From contig JAJDDQ010000031.1 of the NCBI GenBank assembly GCA_029260215.1, positions 214,854 to 278,853 on the forward strand: a DNA stretch of 64,000 bases. Reading direction: 5' to 3'. The translations under genes and the position numbers were made by a program. Position 1 is the first letter of the stretch; each line of letters starts with the position of its first letter. Of the stretch, positions 26,887-35,146 are shown in pieces. Under the pieces are notes generated by a model, which saw only the letters and a program-made list of their open reading frames with translations, had not been told where the DNA came from and ran no database searches. The stretch is from Phycisphaerae bacterium (lineage in GTDB: Bacteria > Planctomycetota > Phycisphaerae > UBA1845).

Positions 26887-28232
26887 CCTGCGCTGCGCGC
26901 CGGGCACGGACCTCGCTTGGCAAGCGGAACAAACGGGCGCGCGACAGGCCCATTGTAAATCTGTCTGGGCCGACCGATACGCATATCCGGGGCGAGGATC
27001 ATCTCCCGCCATTGGGCGATCCAGCCCGGCAACCTGCCGATGGCAAACATGACCGTGAACATCTCCGTCGGGATACCCAGCGCGCGGTACAAAATACCGC
27101 TGTAGAAATCCACGTTCGGATAGAGCTTGCGCTCGACGAAGTACTCGTCACGCAAGGCTGCCTCTTCCAGCTCCATAGCAATATCAAGCAGCGGATCGCT
27201 CACACCCATCTTTTCCAGAATGCGGTCGCACGTCTTCTTGATGATGCGCGCACGCGGATCGAAGTTCTTGTACACCCGATGGCCAAAACCCATCAGGCGG
27301 AAGTCCGCGTCCTTGTCCTTGGCCAGTTCAACGTACTTTTCAACTTTGCTGCCGTCGTCGTGGATGCGTTGCAGCATCTCAAGGACAGCCTGGTTGGCCC
27401 CACCGTGCAAAGGCCCCCAAAGCGCCGAAATGGCAGCCGATATCGCGGCGTACAGATTCGCACGGCTGCTGCCCACCAGGCGCACGGTCGATGTGGAACA
27501 GTTTTGCTCGTGGTCCGCGTGGAGAATCAGCAACTGATCCAGCGCGGCAGCCTCATCAGGGTCCGCCTCGTAAGATTCACACGGCACGCCGAAAAGCATC
27601 TTGAGCAGGTTGGCTGAGTACCGAAGCGAGTTGTCCGGGTAGATGAACGGCTGGCCGCATGATTTCTTGAACGCAAACGCGGCGATCGTCGGGAGCTTCG
27701 CGATCAACCTGCGAATGGTGATGTCCGTGTTCTGCGTATCCCCCCAATCGTAGCTTTCCTGGTAAAACGCGCTCAGGCTACAAACCATGCTCGAAATAAT
27801 CGCCATCGGATGAGCTTTGAGCGGAAAGCCCTGAAACACGTGGCGCAAGTTCTCGTGAATCAGCGTGTGGCGGGTGATGTCCGTGACGAATTCTTCGTTC
27901 TGCGTTTCGTCCGGCAAGTCGCCGTAGATCAGCAGGTAGGCTGTCTCCAGAAACGTCCCCTGCTCGCACAAGTCCTCGATCGCATACCCGCGATGCCGAA
28001 GAATACCCTTCTCACCGTTCAGGAAGGTGATGTCGCTGGTGCAGGCACCGGTGTTGCCGTACCCCGGGTCCAGCGTGATGCACCCCGTCGCCGAGCGCAG
28101 ATTGCGAATGTCGATGCCGCGCTCGTTCTCACTGCCCACCACAATGGGCAATTCGTACGTCGTGCCGTCGATAATCAGTTGAGCCGTCTTGGATTCGCCT
28201 TGGGTTGATTCTTGCATTTCAGCCACCTTCAT
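26883..28232 (-). CDS. gltA: Citrate synthase
   Basis: Condenses oxaloacetate and acetyl-CoA in the TCA cycle. Family motifs: LILHADHEQNCSTSTVRLVG, LWGPLHGGANQAVLEML and FRLMGFGHRVYKNFDPRARI with the catalytic His residues, plus a catalytic Asp region near NVDFYSGI. The length (449 residues from ATG 28232) fits the type I hexameric-style enzymes; an ATG at 28217 with AAGGTGG upstream is an alternative, and the TTG at 28250 in the track is less likely. The stop codon is provided by a MITE-like terminal repeat. The last 25 residues (RPFVPLAKRGPCPARSAG) look less conserved and may have been altered by the insertion. Confidence 0.96.
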   Translation of the reverse strand: MKVAEMQESTQGESKTAQLIIDGTTYELPIVVGSENERGIDIRNLRSATGCITLDPGYGNTGACTSDITFLNGEKGILRHRGYAIEDLCEQGTFLETAYLLIYGDLPDETQNEEFVTDITRHTLIHENLRHVFQGFPLKAHPMAIISSMVCSLSAFYQESYDWGDTQNTDITIRRLIAKLPTIAAFAFKKSCGQPFIYPDNSLRYSANLLKMLFGVPCESYEADPDEAAALDQLLILHADHEQNCSTSTVRLVGSSRANLYAAISAAISALWGPLHGGANQAVLEMLQRIHDDGSKVEKYVELAKDKDADFRLMGFGHRVYKNFDPRARIIKKTCDRILEKMGVSDPLLDIAMELEEAALRDEYFVERKLYPNVDFYSGILYRALGIPTEMFTVMFAIGRLPGWIAQWREMILAPDMRIGRPRQIYNGPVARPFVPLAKRGPCPARSAG

Positions 28233-28331
28233 GACAAAGTGCCTTGGCAATGTTGTATCGGACCAAAGTAGCAGCCATTCGCATTTTGTGCCAGTGCATT
28301 AAAGCAACTAAACTCCCACTTTAGAGAACCA

Positions 28332-29204
28332 ATGGCGATCAAAAATCAGCTTTTCGGTGCCCACATGTCCGTAGCTGGCGGGTTTCAGAACGCCTTCGCC
28401 GCAGCCGCGAACGCCGGCTGTGATTGTCTCCAAATCTTCGTGAAGAATCAGCGACAGTGGTCCGCCCCACCGCTGACGCGCGAAGCCGTCGATGCCTACA
28501 AGTCCGCCGAGCACGAAACCGGCATAGGCCCGGTCGTTGCCCACGCATCGTATCTGCTGAATCTGGCTTCCCCGGAAAAAGAAAACGTCAAACGCAGCGT
28601 CTCAGCCCTGATAGACGAGATCGAACGCTGCGCGCAACTCGGCGTGCCGAACCTCGTTTTCCACCCCGGCGCCCACATGGGGGAAGGCGTCGATGCCGGA
28701 ATCAAACGCATCGTTGGCGGCCTGAACGAGGTTCACAAAAAAGCCAAAGCCGGTTCCGTTCAAGTATTACTGGAAACCACGGCGGGGCAGGGAACCTCGA
28801 TCGGGCATGAAATCGAGCATCTGGGGCGAATACTGGCTGGTGTGCGGAATCCGGATTCGCTGGGCGTTTGTGTGGATACCTGTCACGTTTTTGCGGCGGG
28901 TTACGATCTGACCAGCGACGCCGGGTACGAAAAACTTGCTTCCGAGATCGAGCGATTTGTTGGCTTCGAGCGGGTGAAGTGCATCCACGTCAACGATTCC
29001 CTCCGCCCATGCGGCAGCCGCGTCGATCGACACGACCACATCGGCAAGGGCGAGATCGGCTTGGGCGGGTTTCGACGCGTGCTCAACGACGGGCGTCTCG
29101 CACACGCCATGCGCATCCTCGAAACCCCAAAGGGCGTTGACGGCAGGGGGACGGACCTCGACAAGGTGAACCTGCGACGGTTGCGGAAGCTGATTACAGA
29201 GTGA
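28332..29204 (+). CDS. nfo: Endonuclease IV (AP endonuclease)
   Basis: 290 residues. Cleaves DNA at abasic sites. Metal-binding motifs of the TIM-barrel family are present: HASYLLNLASP, VFHPGAH, LLETTAGQG, CVDTCHVFAAGYD, HVNDS and RVDRHDHIGKGEIG. Divergent from gltA with a 99-base spacer, single gene. Nothing unusual in length or motifs. Confidence 0.96.
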   Translation: MAIKNQLFGAHMSVAGGFQNAFAAAANAGCDCLQIFVKNQRQWSAPPLTREAVDAYKSAEHETGIGPVVAHASYLLNLASPEKENVKRSVSALIDEIERCAQLGVPNLVFHPGAHMGEGVDAGIKRIVGGLNEVHKKAKAGSVQVLLETTAGQGTSIGHEIEHLGRILAGVRNPDSLGVCVDTCHVFAAGYDLTSDAGYEKLASEIERFVGFERVKCIHVNDSLRPCGSRVDRHDHIGKGEIGLGGFRRVLNDGRLAHAMRILETPKGVDGRGTDLDKVNLRRLRKLITE

Positions 29205-29386
29205 CTGAAAACCCCTCCCGGCTTGAATCGGATGGACCGGACACCTTGCGAGACGCAGAATCTCACAGGTGTGGCGCAGTCTTGCGGCGGGCGGGTGACG
29301 CTTCTATACTTCGCTCGGATGCTGTGTAGGTCGTCCCGATGGGCATGGTGCGGCCGGGGCGAGCCTTAGTACGGAAAGCGAATCAT

Positions 29387-29662
29387 ATGAAACCAACCTT
29401 GTGGCGGCGAACGAAGGTCAAATTGGCGGCGTTGTGTACAGCCGGCGTTGTTTTCGGCAGCGTTCCGGGTGATCTGGGCTGCACGTCCTTCTTTGTGGAG
29501 AACCAGATTGGTTCGCTGGATTTCTGCTTCCTGCTGAACTGCAACGACGGCGCGCTCGGCGGCCTGTTCGATTTCTGTGCCCCGATCAACTTTACGAGCT
29601 TCGTCGGCGGCGGAAATGACGCTGCCGAGGGAACGTTCCTTTCAGACTGCCCGGACGGTTAG
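29387..29662 (+). CDS. Small secreted Cys-containing protein (cluster member 1)
   Basis: 91 residues from ATG 29387 (GGAAAG upstream). A signal peptide with basic start RRTKVK and a hydrophobic core (about 11-27) precedes a short mature part with five cysteines, including DLGC, SLDFCFLLNC and FDFCAP. No known family. It is followed by two more small exported ORFs in the same direction with ribosome sites; FCAP is shared with the next one. Probably an envelope or surface peptide; function unknown. Confidence 0.6.
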   Translation: MKPTLWRRTKVKLAALCTAGVVFGSVPGDLGCTSFFVENQIGSLDFCFLLNCNDGALGGLFDFCAPINFTSFVGGGNDAAEGTFLSDCPDG

Positions 29663-29719
29663 TAGCGTGCCCACAGCAATTGGTCCTCAGGCCGATCTCA
29701 TTCGGAGGTGTTTGACAGC

Positions 29720-29998
29720 ATGATTGCCAGGATTCGAAAAATAGCCGGGCGTGGATTCAAGAGCTTGGCCATCGTTGCGGTTGGTATTCAGTTCGGTTTG
29801 ATTCCGTCATGTGAAGGGCTTCTGACGACGTTCAATCCTTGCGGAACGATTTTCGGGTTCTGCGCGCCGGAGGATATCGATCTGCTCTTCGCGGACATTC
29901 CGGATTTTCGTCTCGATCCGACGTGTACGATTCCTTTCGCCACGGGCGGCGGCTGTGCGGGCGGACCCATTCTGCCCAACCCAGGCCCCGGATTCTAA
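29720..29998 (+). CDS. Small secreted Cys-containing protein (cluster member 2)
   Basis: 92 residues. ATG 29720 has GGAGG 11 bases upstream. A basic start (RIRKIAGRGFK) and a hydrophobic stretch (SLAIVAVGIQFGLIPSC) form an export signal. The mature chain has FNPCGTIFGFCAPEDIDLLF and a Gly/Pro-rich end (GGGCAGGPILPNPGPGF). Similar in size and layout to members 1 and 3; FGFCAP resembles FDFCAP of member 1. Function unknown. Confidence 0.55.
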   Translation: MIARIRKIAGRGFKSLAIVAVGIQFGLIPSCEGLLTTFNPCGTIFGFCAPEDIDLLFADIPDFRLDPTCTIPFATGGGCAGGPILPNPGPGF

Positions 29999-30027
29999 GT
30001 GATTGTGCATCACCCCGGAGTAATCTG

Positions 30028-30198
30028 ATGTCTTTTCGAGCCGCCGCCATTCGCCGTGTTTTGCTCCTGACCGTCGGTGGCGGTGTGATGCTGCAATTCG
30101 CCGGGTGCGTCGGCTCGCTCGTCCCCGGAGCGATCGCAGCCGGGGAACAGTTCTTCCTGTCCGTTCTCGCCGACCGGTTGTTCAACCAGTTGTTTTAA
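30028..30198 (+). CDS. Small putative lipoprotein (cluster member 3)
   Basis: 56 residues from ATG 30028 with GGAG eight bases upstream. Basic N-terminus, hydrophobic helix (VLLLTVGGGVMLQFAGC) ending in a lipobox-like QFAGC, then a short tail GSLVPGAIAAGEQFFLSVLADRLFNQLF. It follows member 2 by 29 bases, suggesting one transcript. No known family. Confidence 0.5.
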   Translation: MSFRAAAIRRVLLLTVGGGVMLQFAGCVGSLVPGAIAAGEQFFLSVLADRLFNQLF

Positions 30199-30240
30199 GG
30201 CGATTTCGGTATCCATTCAGTGTCTCCGCAGCCGCGGAAC

Positions 30241-30274
30241 GTCCGCGCGGGCTGAAGTTCGCGATCCGCTGGGG
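30241..30274. repeat. Degenerate ACTGAAGT-family repeat
   Basis: GTCCGCGCGGGCTGAAGTTCGCGATCCGCTGGGG shares the GTCCGCGC..CTGAAGT..GCG framework with 9067 and 42205 copies; the stem is imperfect. Confidence 0.4.
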
Positions 30275-30315
30275 CTCTCGCGTGAGCTGTTGCGATTGCC
30301 ATTGGAGACTTCGTT

Positions 30316-30708
30316 GTGCGCACCCCGGTCAAATATGGCGTGATCCTTGCGATGCTCCACCTCGTTCTCTCGGGGTGTATCGTACTGCTTGCACGGGTTG
30401 ATGTTGAGAACTTGATGCTGTTCCTGGCCATCGACTACCCCGTCACCATACTTCTAGACCTTCATCCTTGGGGGCAGTGGCTCTATGAGTCGTTATCCCT
30501 CCCCGGTGACGGGGGCGTTACGGGGATTGTCGTGCTTGGAACTCTCTTCTACGCAGCCGTTGGCGCCTGCTTGGGATTGGTCGTTTCGCGCTGGCGTCGG
30601 AATCGTTTGCAACCCCCGGGAACCTGCCGCGAATGCGGTTACGATCTGACGGGAAACGAATCGGGCGTCTGTCCGGAATGCGGAATGGCGATCGGCGTGA
30701 AAAATTGA
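30316..30708 (+). CDS. Small membrane protein with C-terminal zinc ribbon
   Basis: 130 residues; GTG start with GGAG eight bases upstream. Two or three transmembrane helices (about 7-26, possibly 32-47, and 68-91) and a C-terminal ribbon CRECGYDLTGNESGVCPECG with two CxxC pairs. The same ribbon style is found in the protein at 62284-62748 (CPKCGYNLTGISSTRCPECG), so the two probably belong to one class of planctomycete membrane proteins. Function unknown. Confidence 0.65.
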   Translation: MRTPVKYGVILAMLHLVLSGCIVLLARVDVENLMLFLAIDYPVTILLDLHPWGQWLYESLSLPGDGGVTGIVVLGTLFYAAVGACLGLVVSRWRRNRLQPPGTCRECGYDLTGNESGVCPECGMAIGVKN

Positions 30709-30876
30709 GGGGCGAACCCAAGTTCCGCAGTTGTAGGTCCAAAACAGGTATGACGAGGCGTCAGGCCTGTTAATTCTAGGATTTTTGGACTATATCTGCG
30801 CGTCAGAACTCCATTTTGGTGTCAGCGATCGCGATATGATCGGAGTAGTCGATTCGTCTGCAAGGAGGCCACGGTA

Positions 30877-31464
30877 ATGAAATCCGACCGCTTTTGCTTT
30901 GCCGGATATCTGCTTCAGGAGCCGTGTCCCACCGATATCCCGGACAGGGAGATGTTCCAGTTGGCCACATTGGACCTTTCGCTTCGATTTATCCACGATG
31001 GGATGAAAACGCCGAAGTTCGAGGAAGCGCAAGGCTTTGTAAACGCGACCGAGTTCGTGTTCACGCCGCCTCCGCCGATCGAATCTTTTGAACTGTGCGG
31101 CTACGCCATAGATCGAACCGTGATTGACAGCATTAAGTCATACAGCATAAAGCGCGACGGAACCAGGGAGCAGTTCACGGATTTTGAGTACGCACGCTAT
31201 TTGAGCCGTTCGCAAGATGGCTTGGAAGTACTTGGCTACGAAGTGATTGATGGAATTATCCATCACCTCTCCATTCTTCATAACTGCGGCTTGGGATTGG
31301 AGGAAATCGAGGATGTTTCACAGAGCCGATTGAACACACACGGGTTGTTCGATAACGTCGAAGCCGCCGAAAAACTCATATCGGGAATCCAGGCCAGTGA
31401 TCCAATGGAACCCCATTTCGAGTTGCCCGTGATTTGGCAGGTGCTTGGAGCCGAGCGGAGTTGA
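30877..31464 (+). CDS. Hypothetical soluble protein, isolated
   Basis: 195 residues; ATG follows CAAGGAGGCCACGGTA, an excellent ribosome site. No signal peptide or membrane helix. The sequence is rich in aromatic and acidic residues (FEYARYLSRSQDGLEVLGYEVIDG, SILHNCGLGLEEIEDV) and looks like a folded single-domain protein. I do not recognise the family. It lies in a stretch of lower GC and short genes between housekeeping regions, which may indicate acquired DNA. An immunity-type protein is conceivable from its size and isolation, but there is no toxin next to it, so this is not claimed. Confidence 0.65.
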   Translation: MKSDRFCFAGYLLQEPCPTDIPDREMFQLATLDLSLRFIHDGMKTPKFEEAQGFVNATEFVFTPPPPIESFELCGYAIDRTVIDSIKSYSIKRDGTREQFTDFEYARYLSRSQDGLEVLGYEVIDGIIHHLSILHNCGLGLEEIEDVSQSRLNTHGLFDNVEAAEKLISGIQASDPMEPHFELPVIWQVLGAERS

Positions 31465-31593
31465 AACCGGGACGCAGATGGTCGCTCTACCGTCCGCCAC
31501 CTCGGCATCGAACAGCACCCGACGCCACCACGCAAGACCGTTCGTACAAACCGATCCCTCCGTTTCATTCCCCCCTGTTTCATTCCCCGTCTA

Positions 31594-31815
31594 CTACCAT
31601 GTCGCGGGACACACTGGCTCTGATTTCAACGTCTTCATAGGGTTCCAAGTCCATTGTGCAGGCTTGTATTCCGTGCGTCGATTTCCAATTCCATAGGCGT
31701 TGTGCTCGATTTTTATGCACCCGCATTCTCTGCATTTATCCGTGTGAATCCCCATGCTTTGCTCGTGGAGTATTTGATCTGCGCTTCGGTGTTCGTCTGT
31801 CCAATCATGGGGCAT
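31594..31815 (-). CDS. Hypothetical 73-residue protein with Cys motif
   Basis: MPHDWTDEHRSADQILHEQ then DKCRECGCIKIEHNAYGIGNRR, a C-x2-C-x-C cluster that could bind metal, and a Trp-rich end. AAGGA lies nine bases before the ATG. Third in a row of minus-strand small ORFs. Coding status is uncertain because of length. Confidence 0.4.
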   Translation of the reverse strand: MPHDWTDEHRSADQILHEQSMGIHTDKCRECGCIKIEHNAYGIGNRRTEYKPAQWTWNPMKTLKSEPVCPATW

Positions 31816-31822
31816 CGTTCTA

Positions 31823-31872
31823 CATCCTTGAACTAATCATCAATAGGCATCCTTGAACTAATCATCAATAGG
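31823..31872. repeat. 25-base perfect tandem duplication at a stop codon
   Basis: CATCCTTGAACTAATCATCAATAGG occurs twice back to back (31823-31847 and 31848-31872). The right copy contains the last codons (IDD) and TAG stop of the minus-strand gene 31858-32088; the left copy repeats them beyond the stop. Confidence 0.9.
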
Positions 31873-32088
31873 CGACAAGTCATCGACGCGCGCAAAAGAA
31901 ACCTTGTGATGAGGAAGTATTTCGACCTCACACTGTATCGCCATACCAGGGTGAGTATCGATATCCGATGGGTCGTTCGACCACTCCATTTCGCTCACCA
32001 ACGGTAAGGGAGGCCCCTTAATGACTACAGATACGGTCTGCCTACCCTGCGCCCAAGTGTATATCTTCCCAATTTTTGGTGCGTTCAC
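31858..32088 (-). CDS. Hypothetical 76-residue protein, coupled to upstream gene
   Basis: I place the start at GTG 32088, which overlaps the stop codon of the upstream gene by one base (TAGTG) and has AAAGGATC upstream; the ORF track start is earlier and in another gene. The sequence (GKIYTWAQGRQTVSVVIKGP, MAIQCEVEILPHHKVSFARV) is beta-rich and soluble. No family recognised. The stop lies inside a 25-base tandem duplication. Confidence 0.5.
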   Translation of the reverse strand: MNAPKIGKIYTWAQGRQTVSVVIKGPPLPLVSEMEWSNDPSDIDTHPGMAIQCEVEILPHHKVSFARVDDLSPIDD

Positions 32089-32447
32089 TACTGATGATCC
32101 TTTCTGGCTTCTCTGGTGGACTCGATGATGATCGCCCTGAGACCCCATAGCAGAAACGGTCCAGTGACTCCTGCGACGTAAAACAACTTTGCCTTTGCCG
32201 ATCTGTTCCGCACTGCACCTGCTAGCGCTTGAAGTCGAGCATCGTCCGACCGCCCCAAACGGTCAATGATATCGATCTGCTCTTTGATATCCCGGCCTTC
32301 CCTTGCTGCGGAAAGAAGCTCGTTGGTACTCCGGACGCGGTAGCCAGCGACCAATTTGTCAGCATCTCTCGCGTACTCGCGACCTATCCCAAGACACAAA
32401 GCGCACCACAAAACGGAAACAAGTACGAAGGCCGATTTCCCGCTCAT
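32088..32447 (-). CDS. Hypothetical membrane-associated protein
   Basis: 119 residues; ATG preceded by GGAGGTGCGGTAG, a strong ribosome site. N-terminal hydrophobic helix (AFVLVSVLWCALCLGIG), a charged helical middle with coiled-coil character (LLSAAREGRDIKEQIDIIDRL) and a second hydrophobic helix (LFYVAGVTGPFLLWGLRAII) near the C-terminus. First gene of a small minus-strand group of two or three. Function unknown. Confidence 0.6.
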   Translation of the reverse strand: MSGKSAFVLVSVLWCALCLGIGREYARDADKLVAGYRVRSTNELLSAAREGRDIKEQIDIIDRLGRSDDARLQALAGAVRNRSAKAKLFYVAGVTGPFLLWGLRAIIIESTREARKDHQ

Positions 32448-32636
32448 CTACCGCACCTCCAAGACGAAAAAACCCATCTGGGTCGTGGAGAAACGGGGAC
32501 GCCGCTAGTTCTTGCCCCCTGCTGGCTCGGCGACGAGCAATTTGCGCAACGCCTGCGCGACATTGCTCGGCGACAGCGGAGACATCGCGCGTCCCTGCAT
32601 CGCCTGAATCCTAACTGCCTTCCCGTAAATTTCCAC

Positions 32637-33962
32637 TCAACCCGCACCGGAATACAACAACTGAAACGTCCCAAAGTCCGCCAGGTCAATCCCCCCATCG
32701 CAGTCGGCGTCAAACGCCGCGCAGGCCTCAGCCGGCGACTGTTCCAGGCAACCCAGCAGTTCGGCATAGTCCGCGATATCCACATCACCATCCGTGTCGA
32801 AATCGCCGACCTCGCATTCGTCGGGAATGTCCGTCGTGTTACAGTCCGGACTCGTGCCCGTCGCAATGTCCTGCGCGTCAGCCAGAATGTTACCGTTGCA
32901 GTCGTCAGCCGGCGTCGAAACGAGATCCCAACCAAGCAAATCGAGCATGCGCAGATCGCGAGTCCCCAATTCCCGCAACGCACCCGGCACGACATTCGGG
33001 TCCATCAAGCCGTAGTCAAAGAACGGCGGCAGCAGATCGTCGCGCCAGTGGCTGGCCTGCGACAGATCACCGTGGGCCAAGCCTTCCGAAAACCGCAAAT
33101 CGACCGCCCCGTCAAAACAGGCATGCTCGGGCGACCACTCCCCGGGCACGAAAAGCCGTAACGCCGACGTGAAGTCCACGACGCCCTCGGCTGGTTGAAG
33201 CCGGAACAGGTCCATCGGCGTCGGCGTCACCGCGAAGGGCGGACCGCCAAAACTCTCGTTGAGGTCCACGAAATCCACAATACTGGCAAACCCCAGCAGG
33301 TGGATCATCTCATGCATAGCCACACCAACGAAATCGATGGTCCCCGGCGTAATCCCGTCCGAGGGGTCATAATCGAAGGGCAGCAGGGTTGTGAATTGAA
33401 TCAGCCCGTCAGCCGGCGTATCGCAATCCAGCCCGATCGCCCGGCAGTTGGCCGCGGTGATGAACCCATCATCCGACAGCGTGTACCCGTCCAGCATGAA
33501 GGCGTTCAATTCAGCGAGGTTGGGCAGCCCAGCCAGCAGATCGACTTCATCCGCCCCGGCGTCGGCCATCATGGCGTCGCGCATCATGTCGAAATCGATG
33601 AAGAAATAGGTGTTTCCCGTGCTGGCCAACACCCCGGGTGCCAGGGGGCCGATGTCCGCGTTGACCACCACCGTCACGGAATCCGCGAACAGATTCTCAA
33701 GATTGGCAGCCGCTTCTTCCCAGGCAGCCATCGCCTGAGCATCGCCCAGCAGCGTAGGCCCCGGCTGAAGAACGATGTTCAGCCCCGTCCCAGGCCCTTC
33801 GCGCACCGGCGATCGGCCCCTCGCTCGCCCGAATTGCCCGATTTCGACCTGCGAAGGCACCTTAACCACACAGCGCGGAGGCGATTCCGCGAAGCTTTCC
33901 GCGGCTGACAGCCCGAGCGCCAAGATCACCGCGCAAACCGATTTCCCGAAAACCCCTACCAT
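32637..33962 (-). CDS. Secreted zinc metalloprotease-like protein with dockerin-type C-terminus
   Basis: 441 residues. Signal peptide about 1-25 (LGLSAAESFA). Residues 50-340 resemble the NF038122-type metalloprotease group: VGVAMHEMIHLLGFAS carries HExxH followed by a Gly/Phe stretch, and the preceding region (LENLFADSVTVVVNADIG) is the usual conserved entry. DDCNGNILADAQDIATG and DCNTTDIPDEC are the planctomycete DCNxN calcium-type repeats. The last 60 residues form two dockerin/EF-hand-like loops (DFDTDGDVDIADY, DADCDGGIDLADF). No cohesin gene is in the window. Secreted Ca/Zn protein; substrate unknown. Confidence 0.8.
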   Translation of the reverse strand: MVGVFGKSVCAVILALGLSAAESFAESPPRCVVKVPSQVEIGQFGRARGRSPVREGPGTGLNIVLQPGPTLLGDAQAMAAWEEAAANLENLFADSVTVVVNADIGPLAPGVLASTGNTYFFIDFDMMRDAMMADAGADEVDLLAGLPNLAELNAFMLDGYTLSDDGFITAANCRAIGLDCDTPADGLIQFTTLLPFDYDPSDGITPGTIDFVGVAMHEMIHLLGFASIVDFVDLNESFGGPPFAVTPTPMDLFRLQPAEGVVDFTSALRLFVPGEWSPEHACFDGAVDLRFSEGLAHGDLSQASHWRDDLLPPFFDYGLMDPNVVPGALRELGTRDLRMLDLLGWDLVSTPADDCNGNILADAQDIATGTSPDCNTTDIPDECEVGDFDTDGDVDIADYAELLGCLEQSPAEACAAFDADCDGGIDLADFGTFQLLYSGAG

Positions 33963-34029
33963 ACCAAGCCATTATAGGCGATGAAGTCGCGCGATTCTGG
34001 TTTCTCGTAACTATTTTTGTGGAAAGATG

Positions 34030-34827
34030 TTACGGTTTTCCGTCGTATTCCGCCCAGGTTTTGGGCGTTTCGTACACGCGTACGCGGTCCAGCGTGGCTG
34101 GTGGTGGGAATTTGTCCGTCAGAAGGTCGAAAATCACCATTGCGATGTTCTCAACACTGGGATTCCGTTCGGCGAAGTCCGAGCAATCCAGATTCAGATG
34201 CTTGTGGTCGAACCGGTCGATCACCCGCTCGGTCACGATGCGTTCGCACTCCGCGAGCGAAATGAGGGTTCCGAATCGCGGATCGGGTTGACCTTTGAGC
34301 GTTACGCGCAGGACGTAGTTGTGGCCGTGTCCGTTGGGGTTGGTGCATCGCCCGAAGGTCGCGAAGTTCTCCAGATCGGTCATATCCGGGCACCACAGGC
34401 GGTGGGCGGCGCTGAATTCGAAAGCGTAGGTTGATCGGGCCATCGTCGGTTCCTCGCGCGACACGGAGACTGAGGCGTGCGGCGACAGTTGAAGCGTAAC
34501 TTGTTCCAAAACGGTGGTCGGCGGCGACTGGTTGGCCAGTGTTTTCCAAAGATTTACCGTCTCCTCAGCCACTCGGCAGCGGCGGCGCGCGTTTAAGAAA
34601 ACGATTCGCAGGTGTTCGACTGCATTTTCTCGCAGCAGTTTGTCGATGAGTTTGATGTTGCAAAGGTAGCCGGTGCGTTTTTCGACCGGACCCGACACGA
34701 CGGCTTGAAGGATAAGGTGGGGGCAGATGGCATCTGAACCGGGCATACCAGCCCAACCATTGATGGACGCTCGCTCGCTCGGACTCTCGGGTCCGAGTGA
34801 GAACCTGATTTCTCTCATCAGCCGCAT
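34030..34827 (-). CDS. QueD/6-pyruvoyl-tetrahydropterin synthase-like protein, possible two T-fold domains
   Basis: The C-terminal 138 residues are a clear QueD/PTPS domain: FEFSAAHRL and HGHNY supply zinc His ligands, CTNPNGHGHNYVLRV contains the catalytic Cys region, then DHKHLNL, ENIAMVIFDLL and VRVYETP. Likely role: 6-carboxytetrahydropterin synthesis for queuosine, or a pterin pathway. The reading frame continues about 128 codons upstream (IRFSLG...GYLCNIKLIDKLLRENA...LQLSPHASVSVSREE), with a layout like a second T-fold domain lacking the zinc His residues. Starts: ATG 34827 for the long form; GTG 34881 is the track start; an internal ATG at 34443 with GAGGAA seven bases upstream would yield a normal single-domain QueD. 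Which is used cannot be decided here. Confidence 0.82.
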   Translation of the reverse strand: MRLMREIRFSLGPESPSERASINGWAGMPGSDAICPHLILQAVVSGPVEKRTGYLCNIKLIDKLLRENAVEHLRIVFLNARRRCRVAEETVNLWKTLANQSPPTTVLEQVTLQLSPHASVSVSREEPTMARSTYAFEFSAAHRLWCPDMTDLENFATFGRCTNPNGHGHNYVLRVTLKGQPDPRFGTLISLAECERIVTERVIDRFDHKHLNLDCSDFAERNPSVENIAMVIFDLLTDKFPPPATLDRVRVYETPKTWAEYDGKP

Positions 34828-35146
34828 GTTTGACGATCCGTCGGGTTTCGCGGAAGGCGGGGCTTCGCAGCCCGCGCGCACCGGTATTCTAGGATTTTGG
34901 CGCTAAATTGACACCTGTTTCGTACCATCGTGACGATCCGCATCTTCGGCAAAGAATGCTTGACTGTCACAGATCGGTCTCGTACGGTCCTCGATGGTGT
35001 ATTGGCGCGGGTGAGCGTGGACCCGCTTCAGATCGTGTCGTGCGCCGGCGTTTCGGTTTGTTCGAGTTGGGCGGATCGGGGTCGTGCGCATGCGTGTAGC
35101 CAAGGAAGGCCCACACCGCTTCCACGGGGGTGGAGATCATAAAATC
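34828..35146. other. Divergent intergenic region between QueD-like gene and secretin
   Basis: About 320 bases without a convincing gene. TTGACTGTCACAG near 34961 could be a -35 region for a plus-strand transcript into the secretin, but no good -10 at the right distance is seen. GTGGAGATC just before 35147 is the only ribosome-site candidate. Confidence 0.35.

Noticed and set aside
28229-28246. GACAAAGTGCC near the gltA start as a MITE end
   Set aside because: Resembles the terminal repeat (GCACTTTGTC) but lacks the CTAG edge and any second end or hairpin; could be chance.
33195-33908. 237-residue plus-strand ORF
   Set aside because: Antisense shadow of the dockerin-tailed metalloprotease gene.
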